Shown here: positions 19,839 through 27,486 of the stretch, piece by piece | Numbering within the stretch: position 1 is the first letter of the stretch | Layout of the letters: the number at the start of each line of letters is the position of its first letter | Assembly: GCA_945882675.1 (NCBI GenBank) | Contig: CAMCWU010000006.1 | Span: 1 to 34,692, forward strand | DNA: 34,692 nucleotides | From: Klebsiella pneumoniae | GTDB lineage: Bacteria; Myxococcota_A; UBA796; GCA-2862545 | Direction: 5' to 3' | The notes under the pieces: model-generated | Told to the model about the DNA's origin: nothing | Databases searched by the model: none | The model's input: the letters and a program-made list of their open reading frames with translations, nothing else | Position numbers and translations under genes: made by a program

Positions 19839-20885
19839 CTACACCGAAGATGGGCCCGCGGGGGCGACCCGCTTCGCGGCGAGGCGATCGGCCCGGAGCC
19901 AGCCAGCGACCTCGATCGCGTAGTAGGTGAGGATCGCGTCCGCGCCGGCGCGCTTGAAGCCGAGGAGCGCTTCGAGCACCGTCTTGCGCTCGTCGATCCA
20001 GCCGTTGGCGCCCGCCGCCTTGAACATGGCGTACTCGCCGGAGACCTGGTAGGCGAAGGTGGGGCGGCCGAACTCCTGCTTCACCCGGTACAGGATGTCG
20101 AGGTACGGCATGCCCGGCTTGACCATGAGCAGATCGGCGCCCTCGTCGAGGTCGCGGGCGGCCTCCACGAGCGCCTCCGCGCCGTTGCCGGGGTCCATCT
20201 GGTAGGTCTTCTTGTCGCCGCCGCCGCGGGGGGCGCTGTCGAGGGCGTCGCGGAACGGGCCGTAGAACGCCGACGCGTACTTGGCCGCGTACGAGAGGAT
20301 CAGCGTATCCGTGTAGCCGACGGTGTCGAGCGCCTTGCGGATCTCGCCGATCCGCCCGTCCATCATATCCGACGGGGCGACGATGTCCGCGCCGGCCCGC
20401 GCGTGGCACAGCGACTGGCGGATCAGGGCCTCGATCGTCGCTTCGTTGTCGATCCGGCCGTCCACCACGATGCCGTCCTGGCCGAGCGAGCTGTACGGAT
20501 CGAGCGCGATGTCCGTGATGACGGCGAGGTCCGGCGCGACCTCCTTGATCGCGGCGATCGCGGCCGGGACGAGGCCGTTCGGGTTCCAGGCCTCCCGCGC
20601 CTCCTCCGACTTGAGGGAGTCGGCGACCTTCGGGAACAGCGCGATCGCGCGGACGCCGAGATCGTCCGCGCGGCGGGCGATCCCCTGGAGCGACTTCAGC
20701 GAGACGCGGCTTTGCCCCGGCATGGACGCGATGGGCTCGTCCGGGCCGTCGTCGTCCTTCACGAAGAGCGGTTGGATGAGATCGTCGGGGTCGAGGCGGC
20801 ACTCCCGCACGAGGTCGCGGATCGCGCCGCGGGTGCGCAGGCGGCGCATCCGGCCGGCGGGGAAGGGGGCGTGGCGGGGGTCCAT
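19839..20885 (-). CDS. hemB: Delta-aminolevulinic acid dehydratase (porphobilinogen synthase)
   Basis: RMRRLRTRGAIRDLVRECRLDPDDLIQPLFVKD, VITDIALDPYSSLGQDGIVVDG, DIVAPSDMMDGRIGEIRKALD, LSYAAKYASAFYGPFRDAL, QVSGEYAM. Start ATG at 20885. Confidence 0.95.
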   Translation of the reverse strand: MDPRHAPFPAGRMRRLRTRGAIRDLVRECRLDPDDLIQPLFVKDDDGPDEPIASMPGQSRVSLKSLQGIARRADDLGVRAIALFPKVADSLKSEEAREAWNPNGLVPAAIAAIKEVAPDLAVITDIALDPYSSLGQDGIVVDGRIDNEATIEALIRQSLCHARAGADIVAPSDMMDGRIGEIRKALDTVGYTDTLILSYAAKYASAFYGPFRDALDSAPRGGGDKKTYQMDPGNGAEALVEAARDLDEGADLLMVKPGMPYLDILYRVKQEFGRPTFAYQVSGEYAMFKAAGANGWIDERKTVLEALLGFKRAGADAILTYYAIEVAGWLRADRLAAKRVAPAGPSSV

Positions 20886-20969
20886 GGAGGCTCCAGGGGC
20901 ACCGCGTAGCCACCCGGAGCGCGCGCGGCAAGCGGTGACAGGCGGGCTTCGACCGGCTACGGAGCGCGT

Positions 20970-21341
20970 ATGCGTGACATCATCCTGCTCGTCGATGACG
21001 AGGTCGATCTGGTCTCGGTCCTCGCAGAGGTCCTCTCGGCCTCGTGCCCGGCGTACGAGGTCCGCGTGGCCTCGTCCTACGACGACGCGGAGGCCGAGCT
21101 CGACCGTCTCGGGGGCGCGCGGCTCGCGCTGCTCGTGGCGGACCACCGGATGGGCGGGCGGACGGGGACCGAGCTGATCCAGCAGGCGCGGGCGCGGTTT
21201 CCGGGCGTTCCGGCCATGCTCTTCACGGGTCAGGCCACACCGGAGGCAGAGGCGCAGGCGGTCGCTGCGGGCGCGCGCGTCGTGTGGAAGCCGCTCGAGC
21301 TCACGAAGTGGCTCGGCGTGGTCGAGGAGATGCTGGGCTGA
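20970..21341 (+). CDS. Stand-alone response regulator receiver domain
   Basis: IILLVDDEVDLVSVLAEVL, LLVADHRMGGRTG (phospho-acceptor Asp), AMLFTGQ (Thr), VVWKPLEL (Lys); no output domain. Confidence 0.93.
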   Translation: MRDIILLVDDEVDLVSVLAEVLSASCPAYEVRVASSYDDAEAELDRLGGARLALLVADHRMGGRTGTELIQQARARFPGVPAMLFTGQATPEAEAQAVAAGARVVWKPLELTKWLGVVEEMLG

Positions 21342-21424
21342 CCTCCGTGGTTGTCGCGGTACGCCGGACTCCGTGCCATAGTGGTCGCGAGACGCCGCCC
21401 TCCGGGGTGGTGCTGGGAGCACGC

Positions 21425-23002
21425 ATGCGCGACATCCGACCGATCCTCGTCCTGGCGCTGGCTGGCTGCAGCTCCGATATGAGCAGCGCGGAGGGTGGGT
21501 CCTACGGCTACACCGACGCCACCAGCGGCGGGGACTACGACGCGGACGCCGACACGGACTCGGACGCGGACGCCGACACCCCAGCGCCCGAGACGGAGGA
21601 TGATCGCCTGGGCCTCCCACCGGCGCAGACGGATGTGTACGTGTTCGTCCCGAACCCGGACCGGGACACGGTCACCCGGCTCGACGTCAACACGTTAGAG
21701 GTCCGCACGGCTTCCGTAGGATCGGAGCCGACGATCGTGAAGACCACGCCGGACTGGCGGACCGCGGTGGTGTTCAACCGCGCAGACGACAGCGTCACGA
21801 TCCTCGACGCCGACTCGCTCGAAGGCGAGGACGTGGACGTCCGGGACAACTTCAACCAGATGGTCATGTCGCCGGACGGCGCCTTCGTGGTGCTCTGGCA
21901 CGACATCGCGGCGGAGCAGCCGGACGATCCGCCGGCGGAGGGCCTGCAGTCGTTCAACGAGTGCTCGTTCGTGGACGTCGCGACCGGTGAGCACTTCCCG
22001 ATGGCGGTCGGGTTCAATCCGAAGAACGTCGTCTTCACGCCGGACGGGGATCTGGCTACCGTGATCTCCGACCAGTACCTGGCGGTCGTCGACCTGACGG
22101 TACCGGAGCCCGCGCCGCGGCTGATCGAGATCTCGGAGGACCTGCTCGACCCGCTCGTCGCGGAGGAGGTGGTGATCTCGCCCCAGGGAGAGTTCGCGTT
22201 CGTCCGCCAGTTCGGCGCGACGGACATCCTGGTCGTCGACCTCGAGCGCGAGACCGTCGAGCATGTGCCGGTCGGCTCCAACCCGACCGATCTCGATCTC
22301 ACACCGGACGGTGACACCGCCGCGGTGGTCACGCGCGCGAGCGGTGAGCTCTACCTCCTCGACACGGCGAACCCGTTCGCGCCGGCGGACGTCGTCACGC
22401 TACCGATCGGCTCGGCGTACGGTTCGATCCTGTACGCGCCGACCGGCGAGACCGCCGTGCTCTACGCCACCGCGACGCTCACGGACCGGTACGCCAGCTT
22501 CGACGTGGCGACCAGCGAGATCACCGAGCGGTCGCTCGAGAAGCCCGTCGCCAGCATGGTGATCACGCCGACGGGCGAGTCCATGCTCGTGTTCCACACG
22601 AAGGCGGACGCGGACGGCGCGGACACCTCGTCCCCGTTCTTCGGCGAGTGGGCGCTGACCGTCATCTCGCTAGACGACTTCCGCTCGAACCCACTGCTGC
22701 TCCCCGCCGAGCCGATCGGATACGCCAACGCCAACAACGGCGAGTACGGCTACTTCATCATGGACAGCGTCGACTTCCTCGAGGTCATCGACTACACGAC
22801 GTTGCTGCACGAAGAGATCCCGCTCGCCAGCCCGCCTCTCTACGTGGGCGTGCTGCCGGACCTCGATCTGGGGGACGGCCTCGAGCCGCCTGCCTGGGTC
22901 AGCCAGGAGCACCACCTGGGCCGGATCACGCTCTACGATCCGGTCACCGGCGAGACCGACACCATCACGGGCTTCGAGCTCAACTCCGCGATCGAGGACT
23001 GA
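21425..23002 (+). CDS. Lipoprotein with YVTN-type beta-propeller repeats
   Basis: MRDIRPILVLALAGC|SSD lipobox, Asp/Thr-rich linker, then repeats such as VPVGSNPTDLDLTPDGDTAAVVTRASGELYLLDTANP. Confidence 0.8.
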   Translation: MRDIRPILVLALAGCSSDMSSAEGGSYGYTDATSGGDYDADADTDSDADADTPAPETEDDRLGLPPAQTDVYVFVPNPDRDTVTRLDVNTLEVRTASVGSEPTIVKTTPDWRTAVVFNRADDSVTILDADSLEGEDVDVRDNFNQMVMSPDGAFVVLWHDIAAEQPDDPPAEGLQSFNECSFVDVATGEHFPMAVGFNPKNVVFTPDGDLATVISDQYLAVVDLTVPEPAPRLIEISEDLLDPLVAEEVVISPQGEFAFVRQFGATDILVVDLERETVEHVPVGSNPTDLDLTPDGDTAAVVTRASGELYLLDTANPFAPADVVTLPIGSAYGSILYAPTGETAVLYATATLTDRYASFDVATSEITERSLEKPVASMVITPTGESMLVFHTKADADGADTSSPFFGEWALTVISLDDFRSNPLLLPAEPIGYANANNGEYGYFIMDSVDFLEVIDYTTLLHEEIPLASPPLYVGVLPDLDLGDGLEPPAWVSQEHHLGRITLYDPVTGETDTITGFELNSAIED

Positions 23003-23003
23003 T

Positions 23004-24530
23004 ATGCCGCACCACAACCCCGCGCTCCTCGCCGTCGTGGCGCTCGCGAGCGCATGCGACCCGTGGCGGGCCCCGAACGAGCTCGGCTACGACGGCGGCT
23101 CGCCGCTCTGGTCCCCGGCGTCCGCCGTCGCGCTCACGGACGGCGTGTACGTCCTTTTGCCCGCGACGGGCGGCCTCGTGCGGATCCGTCCGGACGGCAC
23201 GTACGCGGCCGTGGACGTGGGCGATGCGCGCGTGACCCGCCTGGACCGCGGCGCCGACGGCACGACGCTCGTGGCGTTCGTCGAGCGCTACACGTGCGAA
23301 GACGAGGACGTCGTGCGCGTCGACGACTGCGACGGCGAGGAGCTCGACGTCACCCAGAGCCTCGCGGTCGTGCGGGACGGCGCGGTCGGCAGCGAGGTCG
23401 CGCTCGACGCGCCGTTCAACGCGCTCGGGTTCAGCGCGGACGGCCGCTGGGCGTTCGCGTTCTTCGACTTTGACCGGCTCGACCTGTCGGATCTCGGCGT
23501 CGTGAGCCTGAACTCGGTGCTCGCCATCGACCTGCAGAGCGGGGACACCACGCCCGTGTCCGTCGGGTTCGACGCCGATCGCGTGCTGTTCACGTACGAG
23601 GCCTCGGGCGACGCCACCCGAGCTGTCGTGCTCTCGCAGAGCTCGGTGGCCGTGATCGACCTCCTCGGGGCTTCTCCAGCTCGGACCACGACCTTCCCGC
23701 TCACGCTCGACGCCGACGTCGCCGTGACGCCCGCGGACGTGTCGCTCACGCCGGACGGCCAGTTCGCGCTGATCTCGACGACGGGCGGCTCGGATCTGTA
23801 CGCATTGGACCTCGTGAACGAGAGCATCCGCATCGTCGAGCTCGGGGGCACACCGGGGGAGATGGCGACCGATCCCATCCACGACGTCACGCTGCTCACG
23901 TACACTTCCGGCCCGTTCGCCGTGGACGTGCTGGACAACCAGAGCTTCGAGATCACCCGGTACGACCTCGAGGAGCGCACGGACCGCGTCGAGATCGCGG
24001 AAGGCGCGCCGTTCGCCCTGCTGTGGGGCGAGGGCGTGCGGGACCTCTACCGCCTCGACCTCGACGACGGGGACATCACCGAGTACCGCCTGGTGGGCGG
24101 CGCGGAGAGCGTGTCCATCGTGCCGGGGGGGCAGGTGGCGGTGGTCACGACGTCCGCGGGCGTCGGCGGAACCGCGGGGATGGAGCTGCTCGATCTGCTC
24201 GGGGACGACACGGCGCCGTACTCGCTCGAGGGCGCGGCGGTCGGCGTCGCGTTCACGGAGGTGCCGGCCGGGACGGACGTGCTGCTCCTTCAGGACGGGA
24301 TCGACTATCTGTTCCGCTTGAACCTCGGTTCGGGCCTGACGGAGGAGGTCGAGCTCCCGGCCCCCCCGGTCGCCATCGGCGCGGTGCCGGACGGCCCGTT
24401 CTACATCACGCACACGACAGGGACGGGCCTCGTGTCGTTCCTGGGCGCCGACGGGGAGCTGACGACGGCGTCCGGCTTCGGCACGATCGGCCTGCTCGAC
24501 ACGCTGAACGTCACGCGGGAGGGGAAGTGA
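23004..24530 (+). CDS. Second beta-propeller lipoprotein, likely paralogous to the upstream gene
   Basis: MPHHNPALLAVVALASAC|DPW lipobox; repeats VAVTPADVSLTPDGQFALISTTGGSDLYALDLVNESIRIVELGGTPGEMATDP. Confidence 0.78.
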   Translation: MPHHNPALLAVVALASACDPWRAPNELGYDGGSPLWSPASAVALTDGVYVLLPATGGLVRIRPDGTYAAVDVGDARVTRLDRGADGTTLVAFVERYTCEDEDVVRVDDCDGEELDVTQSLAVVRDGAVGSEVALDAPFNALGFSADGRWAFAFFDFDRLDLSDLGVVSLNSVLAIDLQSGDTTPVSVGFDADRVLFTYEASGDATRAVVLSQSSVAVIDLLGASPARTTTFPLTLDADVAVTPADVSLTPDGQFALISTTGGSDLYALDLVNESIRIVELGGTPGEMATDPIHDVTLLTYTSGPFAVDVLDNQSFEITRYDLEERTDRVEIAEGAPFALLWGEGVRDLYRLDLDDGDITEYRLVGGAESVSIVPGGQVAVVTTSAGVGGTAGMELLDLLGDDTAPYSLEGAAVGVAFTEVPAGTDVLLLQDGIDYLFRLNLGSGLTEEVELPAPPVAIGAVPDGPFYITHTTGTGLVSFLGADGELTTASGFGTIGLLDTLNVTREGK

Positions 24531-25303
24531 TGCTCCTGGCTCTGACATTCGCCGCCTTCGCCCAGGATCCCGACCCGACCTGGGCCCCCGCACCTCCGGC
24601 CGCACCCGCGGAGCCGGTCGCCCCGGTGGACGCGCCGCCGCCGGTGGTGCCGCCCCCTCCCGCGCCCCCTCCCGCGCCGGAGCCGTGGGTCCGCCCCGTG
24701 CCCGAGCCCCGCGCCGCCCTGGACGACCACTTCGAGGTGAGCGTCGCCCTGGGGTCGATCGGGACCCGCGGCGACGACGTGTCGCTGTTCAACGATGGGA
24801 GCTACCTCGGGAGCAAAGGGCTGCGCGTCGGCTGGCGGCCGGTCCGCAGGCTCGTGGTCTACGGCGACTGGCAGCGCGGCCGTACAGGGAAGGAGCTCGG
24901 CTTCTCGAGCGAGGATGACGCGGGGACGGTCGAGGACGTGGTCGCCACCCTCGTCACGAACCAGGTGGCGCTGGGGGCCCGGGTCGACACGACCGCCCTC
25001 TACGAATGGGTTCGTCCGTACGCCACGATTGCGGCGCTCGGCGTGCAGGGGACGGCGCGGTTCGACGACGATACCGGGGAGCCGGACAGCCCGGGCCAGA
25101 TCGCGCACGGCGGGTTCGCGCCGGGTGGGGTCGCGGCGCTCGGCGTCGCCGGGCGGGTGGCGCCCGTGGCAGAAGTGGACGTCGGCGGACAGGTATGGCT
25201 CGAAATGGGCTACGCCGCGGTGCTCCCGCTGGGGCTCGGGGATCTGGGGCCCATCCGGATGGGTGGGTTCGTGGTCCGATCGGGGCTCGGGCTGGTGTTC
25301 TAG
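24530..25303 (+). CDS. Putative outer-membrane beta-barrel protein with Pro/Ala-rich N-terminal linker
   Basis: TGATG junction with the upstream gene; MLLALTFAAFAQ signal; PAPPAAPAEPVAPVDAPPPVVPPPPAPPPAPEP linker; amphipathic strands ending in ...GGFVVRSGLGLVF (C-terminal Phe). Confidence 0.65.
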   Translation: MLLALTFAAFAQDPDPTWAPAPPAAPAEPVAPVDAPPPVVPPPPAPPPAPEPWVRPVPEPRAALDDHFEVSVALGSIGTRGDDVSLFNDGSYLGSKGLRVGWRPVRRLVVYGDWQRGRTGKELGFSSEDDAGTVEDVVATLVTNQVALGARVDTTALYEWVRPYATIAALGVQGTARFDDDTGEPDSPGQIAHGGFAPGGVAALGVAGRVAPVAEVDVGGQVWLEMGYAAVLPLGLGDLGPIRMGGFVVRSGLGLVF

Positions 25304-26142
25304 GGGGTGGGCTGCGCGGAAGGGGCCACGGGCGTCGCCGCCGGCCCTACCCGCTCGTCGCCCGACCGCATCCGCCGCGCGATGAAGAACACGCAGATCG
25401 CGGACAGGATCAGCGCCCAGTACTGCGCCGGCGTGAAGCCGTAGTAGCGCACATCCGTCGATTCGGGGCGGAGGAAGTCCATCGCGAAGCGCACCGGGCC
25501 GTACACCGCGCCGAGCGTCAGGGTGAGCACCCCGGGGATGAGCTTCCGGCGATCGAGCAGGTTGAACAGGCCGAACATGGACAGCGACCACAGGCCCTCG
25601 TACAGGCCCATGTCGTGGCAGGCGACCTCCTTCCCGTACTCCTTGCACATGCCGTGCACGCCGAGCCAGAAGTTCGTGACCGTCCCCGGGTGATCGTGGG
25701 CGACGAAGCACCCCATCCGGCCGAAGAACCACCCGACGGTCAGCCCGTAGGCCAGGCAGTCGAGGAACAGCCAGACGCTCTTGACCTTCTCCTTGTGGAA
25801 GAACCAGATCGCGATCGGCACGCACACGACGAAGCCGCCCATGCTCGACAGGCCGTGCCAGACCTTGAGGAACTCGATCGGGTTCGCAAGGTAGTTCTCG
25901 GGCTCGTACATCAGCCCGTAGCCGACGTGCCCGCCCACGAACGTGCCGAACACGAGCCAGCCGATGAGGCGGTTGATAATCTCCGGATCGAGGCCCAGGC
26001 GGTTCGCGCGCCCCATGGCGAGCTTGCCGCCCACGATGAAGCCGGTGGCGACGAGCAGCCCGAACCCGTGCAGCGGCAGCGTGAAGTCGCCGATGGGAAT
26101 ATTCAGGACGGGAGGCTCGAACCACGGGATGAGAGGCTTCAC
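25300..26142 (-). CDS. lgt: Prolipoprotein diacylglyceryl transferase
   Basis: GTG at 26142: VKPLIPWFEPPVLNIPIGDFTLPLHGFGLLVATGFIVGGKLAMGRANRLG; GGHVGYGLMYEP; GLSSMGGFV; GRMGCFVAHDHPG; DFLRPE. Confidence 0.93.
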   Translation of the reverse strand: MKPLIPWFEPPVLNIPIGDFTLPLHGFGLLVATGFIVGGKLAMGRANRLGLDPEIINRLIGWLVFGTFVGGHVGYGLMYEPENYLANPIEFLKVWHGLSSMGGFVVCVPIAIWFFHKEKVKSVWLFLDCLAYGLTVGWFFGRMGCFVAHDHPGTVTNFWLGVHGMCKEYGKEVACHDMGLYEGLWSLSMFGLFNLLDRRKLIPGVLTLTLGAVYGPVRFAMDFLRPESTDVRYYGFTPAQYWALILSAICVFFIARRMRSGDERVGPAATPVAPSAQPTP

Positions 26143-26191
26143 GACGGCTCCGGGCTCGACGGATCGAAAGGGGACGACGCGGTCTAACACC

Positions 26192-26221
26192 GTGACCCGG
26201 CGGTGACAGCGGGCGTATACT
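26192..26221 (+). promoter_or_regulatory. Putative sigma70-type promoter for the MglA-like gene
   Basis: GTGACC (26192-26197), 18-nt spacer, TATACT (26216-26221), about 40 nt upstream of the ATG at 26262, in the divergent lgt/MglA-like intergenic region. Confidence 0.4.
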
Positions 26222-26261
26222 GCGGCCACCAGACCCCTCGAGACGGAGCGACCCCGGCGAC

Positions 26262-27470
26262 ATGGCGGTGCTGAACTTCGCGACCCGTGAGATCACCGCC
26301 CGGATCGTCTACTTCGGCGCGAGCGGCGCCGGCTGCAACACGAATGTGCGGCGGCTCTACGACATGGTGCCCACGCGCGAGCGGAGCCGGCTGCACCGCT
26401 TCGGGCCCGCGACGTCGCAGGAGATCAGCTGGTACTTCGACTACGCCCCGGTCGACGCGCTGAACGCCGCGGGGTTCGCGCTCCGCATGCGGGTGTACAG
26501 CCTGCCCGGTGGCATCGAGCTGGCGGCGCACCGGGACGAGGTCCTCGATCAGGTCGACGGCGTGGTCTTCGTGGCCGATCCGCGGCGCGACGCGGCGCAA
26601 GCGAACCTGGACCGGCTGCTCGAGCTCGAGCGGCAGCTGGCGGTGCAGGGCCTCGAGCTGGCGGCCCTCGCGGTGGTGATCCAGGTGAACCGGTCGGACG
26701 AGACCGACGCGCGCGAGCTGGCGGAGGTCGTCTCGGACCTCAACCCTTACGGGTTCCCGGTCGTCTCGGCGGTCGCGTCGAAGGGCGAGGGCGTGGTGGA
26801 GGCGCACCGGGCGGTCACGGAGGCGCTCCAGCAGCGGATCCGGGACGCGTTGTCGGGGAACGACGCCGCGATCACCCTCAGCGCGTTGTACCACCCGACA
26901 TCGGACGCCGACGACGACACGGTGGTCCGCCGCCACTTGGAGGCGATCCGCGAGAAGACCACTTCCCCCGCCGCGCTCCTGGAGGCGACGGAAGACACGG
27001 GCGCGTTCGCAGAGACAGCCGCGACCTTCGAGATCCCGTTCTCTCCTCGAGAGATGGTGTTCGCCCGCCCGATCGAGGTGCTGGGCGCGGACATGGTGGG
27101 CGAGCGGATCGCGGTGCACCTGCTGATGGACCCGGTCGGCGGCGGAGAGCTCCAGCGGATGACCGTGCTGCTCGTGCCGGACGGGGGGCGCGACGGATCG
27201 GAGCCGGCCCTGGTCGGCGCGGCCAAGGGCCCGACATCCGACGCCCGCATCCGGTCCACGTCGTCGCGGCCGCCCGAGCCGGGGCCGGGGGCGTTCCTGC
27301 CGGACGTCGTGGATCTCCCCCTCGAACCCTACGAAGACGACGACGAGGGGGAAGTGACGCTCGTCGACAGGGACGACGACCGGCATCCGGATCTGCCGGG
27401 CTGGGCCTACGGGAGCTTCGGCGTGGGCGCCGGAGTCGTGATCGGCATGCTGCTGGGTTACCTCGTATAG
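26262..27470 (+). CDS. MglA-like small-GTPase-family protein with degenerate P-loop and C-terminal TM anchor
   Basis: ARIVYFGASGAGCNTNVRRLYD aligns with MglA YYGPGxxGKTTNLxxIYD; SWYFDYAPVD, MRVYSLPGG, VDGVVFVADP, VIQVNRSD; C-terminus WAYGSFGVGAGVVIGMLLGYLV. Confidence 0.8.
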   Translation: MAVLNFATREITARIVYFGASGAGCNTNVRRLYDMVPTRERSRLHRFGPATSQEISWYFDYAPVDALNAAGFALRMRVYSLPGGIELAAHRDEVLDQVDGVVFVADPRRDAAQANLDRLLELERQLAVQGLELAALAVVIQVNRSDETDARELAEVVSDLNPYGFPVVSAVASKGEGVVEAHRAVTEALQQRIRDALSGNDAAITLSALYHPTSDADDDTVVRRHLEAIREKTTSPAALLEATEDTGAFAETAATFEIPFSPREMVFARPIEVLGADMVGERIAVHLLMDPVGGGELQRMTVLLVPDGGRDGSEPALVGAAKGPTSDARIRSTSSRPPEPGPGAFLPDVVDLPLEPYEDDDEGEVTLVDRDDDRHPDLPGWAYGSFGVGAGVVIGMLLGYLV

Positions 27471-27486
27471 CTGGCCTGAGGTCCCC

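Noticed and set aside
16138-19923. 1261-aa plus-strand ORF
   Set aside because: It runs antisense across the helicase, ChaN-like, lipoprotein and aldolase genes and has Arg/His/Asp/Leu-biased, low-information sequence. It is a high-GC antisense artefact.
20935-20963. GTGACA-N17-TACGGA before the receiver-domain gene, implying a leaderless transcript
   Set aside because: The -10 match is too weak to support without TSS data.
24401-26296. 631-aa minus-strand ORF
   Set aside because: Shadow frame of lgt plus antisense of the barrel gene; lgt in the other frame has clear family motifs.
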